A stretch of 64,000 bases of DNA from Allobosea lathyri (lineage in GTDB: Bacteria; Pseudomonadota; Alphaproteobacteria; Rhizobiales; Beijerinckiaceae), in NCBI RefSeq assembly GCF_900108245.1, contig NZ_FNUY01000001.1, positions 1 to 64,000 of the forward strand, given 5' to 3'. How positions within the stretch are numbered: position 1 is the first letter of the stretch; every line of letters starts with the position of its first letter. The notes beneath the pieces are model-generated. The model had not been told where the DNA came from. It ran no database searches and saw only the letters and a list, made by a program, of their open reading frames with translations. A program made the translations under genes and the position numbers. Positions 51,517-61,708 of this stretch are shown here, in pieces.

Positions 51517-52500
51517 TCACTTCAAAACGCCCGCCTTCTTGTAGGCGGCCTCAGCGCCCGGATGCAGCACGAGCGGGGCAGTCTGCGTCAGGTTGACGGG
51601 CTCGAGCCGAGCGAGTGTCGCATGGGCCTGCTTCAGATAGCCGAAATGCTTCAGCATCCCCTCGGTGATTGCAGCCGCATCCTCGTTCTTCATCGCCGAT
51701 GAGGCGAACAGGACGACGCTGCCGGTGATCGTGGCGATATCCTGCGGCTGGAACGCATAGGTCCCGCCAGGGACGGTGATCGGCGTCGTCCCCAGGACAT
51801 CACCGAGTTTGGCGCTGACTGTGGGGCTGATCCCGATCATCCGGACCTTCATCTCGCGCGTCGCGCTGCTGATCTGTCCGGAGGGGAAGGCGAGCATGTT
51901 GATGATGATGTCGACCTGGCCGTTCTTCATCATCTCGAGGCCGGCATTGTAGTCGACATGGTGGATGCGGCCGCCCCAGCCTTCGATGTCCTTGGCGGTG
52001 ATCCCATAGGCCTTGAAGATTTCCTCGCCAGTCACCGCCATCAGCGTTCCCCGCTGGTTCAGCGCGATCCGCACCGGCATCTTGGCGGCAAGCACCTTCT
52101 CGAAGCTGTCGATCCCGGAATCCTCGCGCACGAGGATCTGGACGGCCGCCTGCGGATCGATCAGCGCGATGGCGCGCAGATTGGTGATGGGCGCCTTGAA
52201 CGGGTCCTCGCCGGCCTGCGCCCGTTTGATCAGCTGGGCATGGGCGATGCCGAGCTCGACCTTGCCCTGCGATACCAGCTGGATATTCGCCGCCTCGCGG
52301 CCTGGCTCATAGCTGAACGCCGCATTGGGAGCCTCGCGCCGGATCGTCTCGCCGATCGCATTGCCGATCGCGCTCCAGGCGCCGCCGATCGAGCCGCCGG
52401 ACAGGGTGATCTTCCTGTCGGGATTTGCCTGGGCCTGCGCCGTGCCCGTGCCGAGGCCGAGCGACAGGGCGATGACGGACGCGATAGCCAATCTCTTCAT
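51517..52500 (-). CDS. TRAP transporter TAXI-family solute-binding protein
   Basis: 327 residues with a Sec signal (MKRLAIASVIALSLGLGTGTAQA, cleavage near 24). The mature part begins ITLSGGSIGGAWSAIGNAIGE, a TAXI-family hallmark, and continues with ELGIAHAQLIKRAQAGEDPF and the ALNQRGTLMAVTGEEIFKAYGI lobe. It hands substrate to the fused TRAP permease. The operon is divergent from nadC. Confidence 0.93.
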   Translation of the reverse strand: MKRLAIASVIALSLGLGTGTAQAQANPDRKITLSGGSIGGAWSAIGNAIGETIRREAPNAAFSYEPGREAANIQLVSQGKVELGIAHAQLIKRAQAGEDPFKAPITNLRAIALIDPQAAVQILVREDSGIDSFEKVLAAKMPVRIALNQRGTLMAVTGEEIFKAYGITAKDIEGWGGRIHHVDYNAGLEMMKNGQVDIIINMLAFPSGQISSATREMKVRMIGISPTVSAKLGDVLGTTPITVPGGTYAFQPQDIATITGSVVLFASSAMKNEDAAAITEGMLKHFGYLKQAHATLARLEPVNLTQTAPLVLHPGAEAAYKKAGVLK

Positions 52501-52973
52501 GATCGCCCTCCCAGGGCTTTGGGTCGTGCAGGCTTTGGACGGTGCAGGCCCTTGCGCGGCAAAGCAGCGCCGTCAGCGATCCTGCCGTAGCTGTTGTTCC
52601 CCTGTGACTTCAACCCGCTTTTACATCGGGTAGGTCTCGCGTCGATATGAGCAGCTTGTTGGTATGCATACGACTTGTCAATGGCGCCGAATGGCCATTC
52701 TATGGGCTCGCCGGGAAGCAATTGAACTTCGAATGGGCATGGAATGGGCATGCAATCGCCGCGTGCATCGCAGCATTACAGCGCGTTTCAGAATTGGGCT
52801 GGGGCCTGTCCAGCAAAGCGCAATTCGTCACTTGACAGCTTCATTGGCCGTCAGCATCGTTGGTACACAAACGGTAATACTATCTCGCCGCGTATGCTAT
52901 CCGCTGTCCACGGTCCCGCCCGAGCATGCTGCGAGGCCCCCAGTCGAGGACTGACGAATGCGAGGAGCCACGA
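52501..52973. other. Divergent intergenic region between the TRAP-TAXI operon and nadC
   Basis: 473 bp without a convincing gene; short reading frames across it have no family similarity. It has lower GC than the surroundings and should hold both promoters. Visible structure: the palindrome GTATGCATAC at 52662-52671 and an 11-bp tandem repeat GAATGGGCATG near 52733-52754. GTATGC recurs near 52891 close to the nadC side. The palindrome resembles the GCATAC/GTATGC half-sites next to the GntR gene at 30516, so a GntR/FCD regulator encoded elsewhere is possible. Confidence 0.45.
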
Positions 52974-53807
52974 ATGTATGACCGTTTCGCAACCACACGC
53001 CTGATCGATCTATGGCTGACCGAGGATATCGGGTCCTGCGACCTGACAGTTCAGGTCATGATCGAGCCCGGCGAGACCGGTGCCTTCCGCATGAACGCCC
53101 GCGAATCGATGGTGGTCTCGGGAATCGAGATCGCGGCGACGGTTTTTCGCCGCTACGAGCCGGCGCTCGACGTGAAGGTTACAGCGGCCGACGGAGACCG
53201 CGTTGAGGCCGGAGCGACGTTGCTCCTCGTCAGCGGCCCTGCGCAGGGCATCCTGACGGCGGAGCGCACGGCGCTCAATATCGTGCAGCGCCTGTCGGGC
53301 ATTGCCACCGAAACCGCCCGCTATGTCGATGTCATCAAGGGGACGTCGGCACGCCTTATCGACACCCGCAAGACTACGCCGGGACTACGCATGCTGGAGA
53401 AGCACGCCGTCACCTGCGGCGGAGGGCTGAACCACCGTCTGGGTCTCGATAATGGCGTGATGATCAAGGACAATCATATCGCAGTTTGCGGCGGCATTGC
53501 GCAGGCGGTCGCCCGCGCCCGCCTGAAGCTGCCTGTGCTGACCAAGATCGAGGTCGAATGCGACCGGCTGGAGCAGGTCCATGAGGCCGTCGCCGCGGGG
53601 GCCGACGTCATCATGCTCGACAACATGCCCGTGCCGCAGATGCGCGAGGCGGTCGCCTATGTCGCGGGCCGCACCAAGCTGGAGGCCTCCGGCGGCATCC
53701 GCTTCGAGACCATCCGCGCCATCGCCGAGACCGGCGTGGACTACATCTCGACCAGCAAGATCACCCAGTCGGCGCCGGCCGTCGATATCGGACTCGACGA
53801 GGCCTGA
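52974..53807 (+). CDS. nadC: Nicotinate-nucleotide diphosphorylase (carboxylating), NadC
   Basis: 277 residues from the ATG at 52974, with GAGGAG upstream. It makes nicotinate mononucleotide from quinolinate and PRPP, releasing CO2 and PPi. Motifs: LTEDIGSCDLT, TAERTALNIVQRLSGIAT, DTRKTTPGLRMLEKHAV (Arg/Lys substrate site, 130-146), GGGLNHRLGLDNGVMIKDNHI (149-169) and EVECDRLEQVHEA...MLDNM, with the C-terminal ASGGI. No nadA or nadB accompanies it. ModD is a paralogue of this family, but no molybdate genes are adjacent. It is followed after 15 bp by a gene predicted to make PRPP, the co-substrate. Confidence 0.88.
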   Translation: MYDRFATTRLIDLWLTEDIGSCDLTVQVMIEPGETGAFRMNARESMVVSGIEIAATVFRRYEPALDVKVTAADGDRVEAGATLLLVSGPAQGILTAERTALNIVQRLSGIATETARYVDVIKGTSARLIDTRKTTPGLRMLEKHAVTCGGGLNHRLGLDNGVMIKDNHIAVCGGIAQAVARARLKLPVLTKIEVECDRLEQVHEAVAAGADVIMLDNMPVPQMREAVAYVAGRTKLEASGGIRFETIRAIAETGVDYISTSKITQSAPAVDIGLDEA

Positions 53808-53822
53808 AGCGATGCTCCCGTC

Positions 53823-55925
53823 ATGAGGCCCGGAATTCTCTTCGTTGTCGTCGGCCCCAGCGGGGCCGGCAAGGACACGTTGATCGACGGGGCCAGGGCT
53901 GCGCTCGGCGGCGACGGTCGTTTCACCTTCGCCCGCCGGCTGATCACCCGCAGTGCCGATGCTGGCGGCGAAGACCATGAGGCGATCGGCGAGGATGCCT
54001 TTGCCGCTCTGGAGCGCGATCACGGCCTGCTGGCCTCCTGGCGCGCGCATGGCCTGAGCTATGGCTTGCGCGCCGGCCTCCGCGACGAACTCGCGCGGGG
54101 TCGTCATGTCATCGCCAACGGCTCGCGCGCCGCGCTGGAGGCGCTTGTCGGCGCGGTGCCGCGCCTGATCGTGCTTTCGGTCACGGCCCCGCCGCATATT
54201 CTTGCCCAGCGGCTGGCCTTGCGTGGCCGCGAGAGCGCAGAGGATATCGCGGCACGCCTGTCCCGCGCGCCGCCTGCCTTGCCGGGCCTTGTCGAGACGC
54301 TCGTCGTCGAGAATGACGGGACGGCCGAGGATGGCATCGAGCGCTTTCTCGCCGCGATCGATTCCGCGGTTCGGCGGCTGGTGCTGAAGCCGATCCCGAT
54401 CGATGCCTGGCGCGACAACATCGCCTATTTGCCCCGCGACAGCATTCTCGGCATCGAGGATTTCGACGGGCCGGGCAAGGTCGATGTCGCGGGTGTAGAT
54501 GTCGCCGGCAAGGATTGCAGCATTCGCGCCCGCATCAATGTCGTCGAGCCCGGCTGGCTGCTCGAACCCGACGAGATCGGCCTGTCGCGCGAGGCTTTTG
54601 CCCTGCTCGGCCTGCCGGCCGGCAGCGAGATCCTCCTGACGCGCACGCCGCCCCAGCACAGCCGCGACGCATTGCGCGCCAAGATTCAGGGCCGTGAGCT
54701 TGGCGCGGCCGAATACGAGATGCTGCTGCGGGATATCGTCGAGGGGCGCTATCCGGAGGGCGAGATCTCGGCTTTTCTCGTCGCGGCCACGCGCTCTCTG
54801 AGCGATGCCGAGGTCGGCGCGCTCGCCAGCGTCAGGGCCAGGTTCTCGACGCCGCTGCACTGGGACGAGCCGATCGTCGTCGACAAGCATTCGATGGGCG
54901 GTATCCCCGGCAGCCGGATCACGCTGATCGTCGCGCCGATCGTCGCCGCCCATGGCCTGGCCATGCCCAAGACCTCGTCGCGCGCGATCACTTCGGCGGC
55001 CGGCACTGCCGATGCGATGGAGGTCCTGGCCAAGGTCGACCTGACGGTCGACGAAGTGCGCCGCACCGTCGCGAAGGCACGGGCCTGCATCGCCTGGAAC
55101 GGCCGCCTCAACCATTCGGCCGTCGACGACGTCATGAACGCGATCACGCGTCCGCTCGGCATCGATTCCAACCGCTGGTCCGTCGCCTCGATCATCTCGA
55201 AGAAGCTCACGGCCGGCTCGACCCATGTCATCGTCGATCTGCCCTATGGCAAACGCGCGAAACTGCGCGGCAAGGCGGAAGCCGACGAGCTTGCCCGGCT
55301 GTTCGAGACGGTCGGCCGTTCGGTCGGATTGCATGTCGAGGCTTACCCGACATGCGGCGCGAGCCCGATCGGACGCGGCATCGGCCCGGCGCTGGAGGTG
55401 CGCGATGTGCTCTGGGTTCTGGAGGGGCATGCCGACGCGCCGGCAGATCTGCGCGACAAGGCGCTCGCCTTCGCCGGACGCATTCTCGCCTGGGACCCCG
55501 CCATCGCCACTCCGGAGCGCGGTCGCGCGCGGGCCGAACAGCTCCTGTCATCGGGCGCGGCGCGCGAGGCGATGCAGAGCATCGTGACGGCGCAGGGCCG
55601 GCGCGAGGCGATTGTGATGCCGGGCGCGCAGACGCATACGGTCAGGGCAAGGCGCGCTGGCACCATCGGAGAAATAGATGGCTGGCGGATCGCCGGCATA
55701 GCGCGTCGCGCGGGCGCCCCGCAGGACAAGAGCGCGGGCATCGATCTGCTCAGGCGGATCGGCGACGATGTCGCGGCCGGCGAGGCGTTGTTCGTCATCC
55801 ACGCGGCGGCGGCACCGGATCTGCAGGCAGCGGTCGCCATGGCCGTCGAGGATGATGGCTTCCTGCTCGGCGGGCATGGTTTGCCGGCAGAGACTCTGGG
55901 AGCGGCGGCGACAGGCCGGGTCTGA
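53823..55925 (+). CDS. Fusion: PhnN-like ribose 1,5-bisphosphokinase + AMP/NMP phosphorylase-like protein
   Basis: 700 residues in one uninterrupted frame. Residues 1-~185 are PhnN-like: P-loop GPSGAGKDTL (11-20), RRLITRSADAGGEDHEAI, SYGLRAGL, and a lid with RLALRGRESAEDIAARL. PhnN converts ribose-1,5-bisphosphate + ATP to PRPP. Residues ~186-700 match the archaeal-type AMP phosphorylase branch of the thymidine phosphorylase family. They have its extra N-terminal domain (~190-280), KHSMGGIPGSR (355-365), KTSSRAITSAAGTAD (383-397), GKRAKLRG and the C-terminal barrel-sandwich domain. That branch makes ribose-1,5-bisphosphate from AMP/CMP/UMP + Pi. The fused reactions would turn nucleotides into PRPP. 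No C-P lyase genes are near. Domain assignments are strong; the combined activity is inferred. Confidence 0.85.
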   Translation: MRPGILFVVVGPSGAGKDTLIDGARAALGGDGRFTFARRLITRSADAGGEDHEAIGEDAFAALERDHGLLASWRAHGLSYGLRAGLRDELARGRHVIANGSRAALEALVGAVPRLIVLSVTAPPHILAQRLALRGRESAEDIAARLSRAPPALPGLVETLVVENDGTAEDGIERFLAAIDSAVRRLVLKPIPIDAWRDNIAYLPRDSILGIEDFDGPGKVDVAGVDVAGKDCSIRARINVVEPGWLLEPDEIGLSREAFALLGLPAGSEILLTRTPPQHSRDALRAKIQGRELGAAEYEMLLRDIVEGRYPEGEISAFLVAATRSLSDAEVGALASVRARFSTPLHWDEPIVVDKHSMGGIPGSRITLIVAPIVAAHGLAMPKTSSRAITSAAGTADAMEVLAKVDLTVDEVRRTVAKARACIAWNGRLNHSAVDDVMNAITRPLGIDSNRWSVASIISKKLTAGSTHVIVDLPYGKRAKLRGKAEADELARLFETVGRSVGLHVEAYPTCGASPIGRGIGPALEVRDVLWVLEGHADAPADLRDKALAFAGRILAWDPAIATPERGRARAEQLLSSGAAREAMQSIVTAQGRREAIVMPGAQTHTVRARRAGTIGEIDGWRIAGIARRAGAPQDKSAGIDLLRRIGDDVAAGEALFVIHAAAAPDLQAAVAMAVEDDGFLLGGHGLPAETLGAAATGRV

Positions 55926-56040
55926 GACCCGTTGCGCCCGCAGGTAGCGCTTCCTACTTGTCGACCGTCCGCACAAAACGCTCCTCACGACCGCTCCCGG
56001 CCCCGCCGGTGAACGGCCGGCAATCCCAGTAGATCATCCC

Positions 56041-57072
56041 ATGGCACAGCATCTCGAATTCGGGCTGGATACGTTCGGCGACGTCACCTCCAGGCCTGAT
56101 GGCGCCCTGCTGCCGCATGCGCAGGTCATCCGGAACGTCATCGAGGAAGCTGTGCTGGCCGATCGGGTCGGCATCGATTTCTTCGGCGTCGGCGAGCACC
56201 ATCGCGCCGATTTCGCGATCTCCTCGCCTGAGACGGTGCTGGCGGCGATCGCGGGGCGCACCAGCCGCCTCAGGCTCGGCTCGGCCGTGACGGTGTTGAG
56301 TTCGGACGACCCGATCCGCGTCTTCCAGCGTTTCTCCACGGTCGATGCCGCCTCGAACGGGCGCGCCGAGGTCATTCTGGGCCGGGGCTCCTTCACCGAA
56401 TCCTTTCCGCTTTTCGGCTTCGATCTCAGACAATACGAGACATTGTTCGAGGAGAAGCTCGACCTGTTCGCGGCCCTGATCGCAGGCGGCCCGGTGAGCT
56501 GGAGCGGCAGCACGCGCCCGCCGCTCGTCGACCAGCGCGTTTTCCCGCCGATCGAGGCCGGCACATTGAAGACCTGGATCGGCGTCGGCGGCAGCCCGGA
56601 ATCGGTGGTGCGCGCCGCCCGTTACCGCATGCCGCTGATGCTGGCGATCATCGGCGGCGATCCCAAACGCTTCAGGCCCTATGTCGATCTGTACCAGCGC
56701 GCTTTCGGCGAGCTTGGCGAGGCCGTGCCGCCGATCGGCGTGCATTCGCCGGGCTATGTCGCCGATACCGACGAGCAGGCGCGCGAGGAGCTCTTTCCGG
56801 ACTACAAGCGCATGCGCGACAGGATCGGCGCTGAGCGCGGCTGGCCGCCGATGGGGCGCGCCGAATTCGAGCAGGAGGCCGAGCGGGGCTCGCTCTATGT
56901 CGGCTCGCCCGAGACTGTCGCCCGAAAGATCGCGGCGACGGTGAAGGCGCTGGACGCCTCACGCTTCCAGCTGAAATACAGCGCCGGCCCGCTGCCGCAT
57001 GACAAGCTGATGCGCTGCATCGAGCTTTACGGCAGCAAGGTCGCCCCGCTGGTCCGCGAGATGCTGGGGTGA
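56041..57072 (+). CDS. LLM-class (luciferase-like) flavin-dependent oxidoreductase
   Basis: 343 residues, a TIM-barrel bacterial-luciferase-like enzyme. Family features are LEFGLDTFGD at the start, IDFFGVGEHHRADFAISSPETVLAAIAGRTSRLRLGSAVTVLSSDDPIRVFQRFSTVDAASNGRAEVILGRG in overlapping pieces, and WIGVGGSPESVVRAARY. The C-terminal LYVGSPETVARKIAATVKAL is typical of this group. It uses reduced FMN or F420; the flavin reductase at 29114 is a conceivable but distant partner. The ribosome site is weak. 115 bp downstream of the fusion gene on the same strand; linkage to it is uncertain. Confidence 0.85.
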   Translation: MAQHLEFGLDTFGDVTSRPDGALLPHAQVIRNVIEEAVLADRVGIDFFGVGEHHRADFAISSPETVLAAIAGRTSRLRLGSAVTVLSSDDPIRVFQRFSTVDAASNGRAEVILGRGSFTESFPLFGFDLRQYETLFEEKLDLFAALIAGGPVSWSGSTRPPLVDQRVFPPIEAGTLKTWIGVGGSPESVVRAARYRMPLMLAIIGGDPKRFRPYVDLYQRAFGELGEAVPPIGVHSPGYVADTDEQAREELFPDYKRMRDRIGAERGWPPMGRAEFEQEAERGSLYVGSPETVARKIAATVKALDASRFQLKYSAGPLPHDKLMRCIELYGSKVAPLVREMLG

Positions 57073-57080
57073 GCGTTTCC

Positions 57081-57163
57081 CGTCATTGCGAGCGAAGCGA
57101 AGCAATCCAAGGGGCCGTAGCGCTCTGCCGCCGCTGGATTGCTTCGCTTCGCTCGCAATGACG
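57081..57163. repeat. Palindromic intergenic repeat, family C (copy 2)
   Basis: An 83 bp inverted repeat from CGTCATTGCGAGCGAAGCGA to TCGCTTCGCTCGCAATGACG, with inner AAGCAATCCA/TGGATTGCTT. It lies between the convergent LLM-enzyme and Lrp genes, ending 11 bp from the Lrp stop. Confidence 0.9.
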
Positions 57164-57173
57164 GCATCGGCGT

Positions 57174-57668
57174 CTAAGGCATTTTCAGCGGATCGACCGA
57201 GATCGACCGCTTCAGCGCCCTGAGGCCGAAGGTCGTCCGGGTCTGGCGGATGCCGGGAATGCGGTAGAGCGTTTCGCGCAGGAAGCGCTCGTAATGGTCC
57301 GTGCCGCTGACGATGACCTTGGCGAGGTAATCGTATTCGCCGGTGACGAGATAGGCCTCGACCACCTCCGGCGCGCGCGTCAGCGCCTCGCCGAACTGGT
57401 CGAGCACCCTGTCGTCATGCTTGTCGAGAGTGATCTCGACGAAGACGACATTGTTGAAGCCGAGCACCTTGTGGTCGAGCACGGCCACATATTTCTCGAT
57501 GACGCCGCTCTCTTCCAGCCGCTTCACCCGCGTCCAGCAGGGCGAGGGCGACAGGCCGACCTTGTCGGCAAGAGCGTTGGTGGTGAGCCGGCCATCTTCC
57601 TGAAGCGCGGAGAGAATCCGTCGATCGATCTGGTCCAGATCGTCGTTTCGTCTCGGCTTGCCCGTCAT
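57174..57668 (-). CDS. Lrp/AsnC-family regulator, BkdR-like
   Basis: 164 residues. The N-terminal helix-turn-helix (about 8-60) reads LDQIDRRILSALQEDGRLTTNALADKVGLSPSPCWTRVKRLEESGVI, and the C-terminal RAM domain (about 75-150) binds amino acids. It is divergent from the branched-chain 2-oxoacid dehydrogenase operon, the same arrangement as bkdR-bkdA1A2B-lpdV in Pseudomonas, so activation by branched-chain amino acids is the likely role. Confidence 0.9.
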   Translation of the reverse strand: MTGKPRRNDDLDQIDRRILSALQEDGRLTTNALADKVGLSPSPCWTRVKRLEESGVIEKYVAVLDHKVLGFNNVVFVEITLDKHDDRVLDQFGEALTRAPEVVEAYLVTGEYDYLAKVIVSGTDHYERFLRETLYRIPGIRQTRTTFGLRALKRSISVDPLKMP

Positions 57669-57673
57669 CGCGA

Positions 57674-59140
<1,467 letters not shown>

Positions 59141-59169
59141 GGATGATGCCTTCGCGTCGACCCCCTCTC

Positions 59170-59280
59170 CGTCATGCTCGCCCTTGTGGCGAGCATCCAC
59201 GTCTTGAACTCACGCCACGTCTTGAACTCAGGCTTGGACCAGCCAAGACGTGGATGGTCGGGACAAGCCCGACCATGACG
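59170..59280. repeat. Palindromic intergenic repeat (family F) with internal tandem duplication
   Basis: Ends CGTCATGCTCG and GACCATGACG, with inner ATCCACGTCTT/AAGACGTGGAT arms. Inside, an 18-bp unit starting CCACGTCTTGAACTCA is duplicated in tandem at 59197 and 59215. It lies between the E1alpha and E1beta genes, a junction that is tight in most related operons. Confidence 0.75.
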
Positions 59281-59316
59281 AGGTCGCCCTGCCGCCCGAT
59301 CGGAGCTCGCTGAATC

Positions 59317-60333
59317 ATGGCCCGCATGACGATGATCGAGTCGATCCGTTCCGCCATGGACGTCTCGATGGGCCGCGACGACAATGTCGTGGTGTTCGGC
59401 GAGGATGTCGGCTTCTTCGGCGGCGTCTTCCGCTGCACCCATGGCCTGCAGCAGAAATACGGCGTCAGCCGCTGTTTCGATGCGCCCATCAACGAACTCG
59501 GCATCGTCGGCACGGCGGTCGGGATGGCGGCCTATGGGTTGCGCCCCTGTGTCGAGATCCAGTTCGCCGACTACATGTACCCGGCCTATGACCAGATCGT
59601 CTCGGAAGCGGCTCGGCTGCGCTACCGCTCGGCCGGCGATTTCACCTGCCCGATCGTCATCCGCATGCCGACCGGCGGCGGCATCTTCGGCGGCCAGACC
59701 CACAGCCAGAGCCCGGAAGCGCTCTTCACCCATGTCTCCGGCCTGAAGACTGTCGTCCCGTCCAACCCCTACGACGCCAAGGGCCTGCTGATCGCGGCGA
59801 TCGAGGATCCCGACCCGGTGATCTTCCTCGAACCGAAACGGCTCTATAACGGCCCCTTCGACGGCCATCACGACCGGCCGGTGACGCCCTGGTCCAAGCA
59901 TGATCTCGGCGAGGTCCCAGACGGCCATTATGCCCTGCCGCTGGGCAAGGCCGCGATCCGCCGCGAAGGCTCAGCCGTCACCGTCATCACCTATGGCACC
60001 ATGGTGCATGTCGCGCAGGCCGTGGCCGAGGAGACCGGCATCGATGCCGAGATCATCGACCTGCGGACGCTGGTGCCGCTCGATCTCGATACCATCATCG
60101 CCTCCGTCGCCAAGACCGGCCGCTGCGTCGTGCTCCACGAGGCGACCTTGACCTCGGGCTTCGGCGCGGAACTGGCGGCTCTGGTCCAGGAGCACTGCTT
60201 CTACCATCTCGAGGCGCCGGTGACGCGTGTCGCCGGCTGGGACACGCCCTATCCGCATGCGCAGGAATGGGCCTATTTCCCCGGCCCGGCCCGTGTCGGG
60301 CAGGCGCTGCGCGACATCATGGAGGCCCGCTGA
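59317..60333 (+). CDS. bkdA2: Branched-chain 2-oxoacid dehydrogenase E1 beta subunit
   Basis: 338 residues. The transketolase pyrimidine-binding domain carries VVVFGEDVGFFGGVFRCTHGL and PINELGIVGTAVGMAAYGLRP, followed by RMPTGGGIFGGQTHSQSPEALF and the C-terminal transketolase domain (DLRTLVPLDLDTI, LHEATLTSGFGAELAALV). It pairs with E1alpha. Its TGA overlaps the E2 start (TGATG). Confidence 0.94.
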   Translation: MARMTMIESIRSAMDVSMGRDDNVVVFGEDVGFFGGVFRCTHGLQQKYGVSRCFDAPINELGIVGTAVGMAAYGLRPCVEIQFADYMYPAYDQIVSEAARLRYRSAGDFTCPIVIRMPTGGGIFGGQTHSQSPEALFTHVSGLKTVVPSNPYDAKGLLIAAIEDPDPVIFLEPKRLYNGPFDGHHDRPVTPWSKHDLGEVPDGHYALPLGKAAIRREGSAVTVITYGTMVHVAQAVAEETGIDAEIIDLRTLVPLDLDTIIASVAKTGRCVVLHEATLTSGFGAELAALVQEHCFYHLEAPVTRVAGWDTPYPHAQEWAYFPGPARVGQALRDIMEAR

Positions 60334-61676
60334 TGGCCGAGCGCATCATCAAGCTTCCGGACGTGGGCGAAGGCATCGCCGAGGCGGAGCTCGTCGAGTG
60401 GCACGTCAAGGTCGGCGACATCGTACGCGAGGACGATCTGCTGGCCGCCGTGATGACCGACAAGGCGACCGTCGAGATTCCCGCACCGATCGACGGAGAG
60501 GTGCTGTGGATCGGCGCCGAAATCGGCGACACCGTCGCGATCGGCTCCGCGATCGTACGTCTCAAGATCGCCGGCGACGCAAATGCGGCCGATGAGCCAG
60601 AGCCTGCCGCGGAAGAGGCGCCGGCGGAGAAGCCAGCAGCGGCAACACCCCCGGCCAAGCCGAAAGCTGCCGAGTCGAAAACTGGCGAGCCGAAAGCCGC
60701 CGAGCCTGCCGCCGACGCGCCGCCCCGTGCCCTGCTGACGCCCGCGCCCAGGAAAGCGCCCACGCCCGCTCCAGCGGCGTCGCCCTTGCCGCGGCGAGCG
60801 GTCGGCGAAAAGCCGATCGCCTCTCCCGCCATACGCCTCAAGGCCCGCGAAGCCGGCATCGATTTGCGCCAACTCCAGGGCTCCGGCCCCGGCGGCCGCA
60901 TCACGCATGAGGACATCGACGCCTTCCTGCTGCGCGGTCCCGAAGCCGGACATGCGCCGGGGCTGGCCCAGAAGACGGGCGTCACCGATATCAAGGTCGT
61001 CGGCCTCAGGCGCAAGATCGCCGAGAAAATGGCGCTGTCGAAGTCGCGCATCCCGCACATCACCATCGTCGAGGAGGTGAACGTCACTCCGCTCGAAGAT
61101 CTGCGCGCGACGCTGAACAAGAAGCCCACGCCCGAGCGGCCCAAGCTGACGCTGCTGCCCTTCCTGATGCGCGCCATGGTCAAGGCGATCTCGGAGCAGC
61201 CGAACCTGAACGCGCTCTATGACGACGATGCCGGCATCATCCATCAGCATGCCGGCATCCATATCGGCATCGCCACGCAGACCCCGTCGGGGCTGATGGT
61301 TCCGGTGGTCAAGCACGCCGAGGCCCGCAGCATCTGGGACTGCGGCATCGAGCTCAATCGCATCGCCGAGAAAGCACGCGACGGCAGCGCGACGCGCGAC
61401 GAGCTGACGGGATCGACGATCACCATCACCTCGCTGGGCGCGCTCGGCGGCATCGCGACAACGCCGGTGATCAACTACCCGGAAGTGGCCATCGTCGGCG
61501 TCAACAAGATGATGATCCGGCCGGTCTGGGACGGCACCACCTTCGTGCCGCGCAAGATGATGAACCTGTCCTGCAGCTTCGATCATCGCGTCATCGACGG
61601 CTGGGACGCCGCCGTCTTCGTCCAGCGCCTCAAGGAGCTGATCGAGAACCCGGCCACGCTGTTCGTGGATATCTGA
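60333..61676 (+). CDS. bkdB: Branched-chain 2-oxoacid dehydrogenase E2 (dihydrolipoyl acyltransferase)
   Basis: 447 residues from the ATG at 60333, overlapping the E1beta stop. One lipoyl domain (about 1-80) has the lipoylated Lys44 in MTDKATVE. An Ala/Pro/Lys/Glu-rich linker (~85-165) with repeats of PKAAES type follows, then the subunit-binding domain (ASPAIRLKAREAGIDL, GPGGRITHEDIDAFL) and the catalytic domain ending with SFDHRVIDGWDA (catalytic His418). It transfers branched acyl groups to CoA and forms the complex core. Confidence 0.94.
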   Translation: MAERIIKLPDVGEGIAEAELVEWHVKVGDIVREDDLLAAVMTDKATVEIPAPIDGEVLWIGAEIGDTVAIGSAIVRLKIAGDANAADEPEPAAEEAPAEKPAAATPPAKPKAAESKTGEPKAAEPAADAPPRALLTPAPRKAPTPAPAASPLPRRAVGEKPIASPAIRLKAREAGIDLRQLQGSGPGGRITHEDIDAFLLRGPEAGHAPGLAQKTGVTDIKVVGLRRKIAEKMALSKSRIPHITIVEEVNVTPLEDLRATLNKKPTPERPKLTLLPFLMRAMVKAISEQPNLNALYDDDAGIIHQHAGIHIGIATQTPSGLMVPVVKHAEARSIWDCGIELNRIAEKARDGSATRDELTGSTITITSLGALGGIATTPVINYPEVAIVGVNKMMIRPVWDGTTFVPRKMMNLSCSFDHRVIDGWDAAVFVQRLKELIENPATLFVDI

Positions 61677-61708
61677 TGTTGAGCGTTCGGACACGGACCG
61701 CACGAACC

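Noticed and set aside
53823..54380. PhnN-like domain as evidence for a C-P lyase phosphonate operon
   Set aside because: No phnGHIJKLM or phosphonate transporter genes are in the surrounding 10 kb, and the domain is fused to a nucleotide phosphorylase-like protein.
53385..55430. 681-residue minus-strand reading frame opposite nadC and the kinase-phosphorylase fusion
   Set aside because: Long only because of GC-rich third-position bias. It has no motifs, and the plus-strand products are clearly conserved enzymes.
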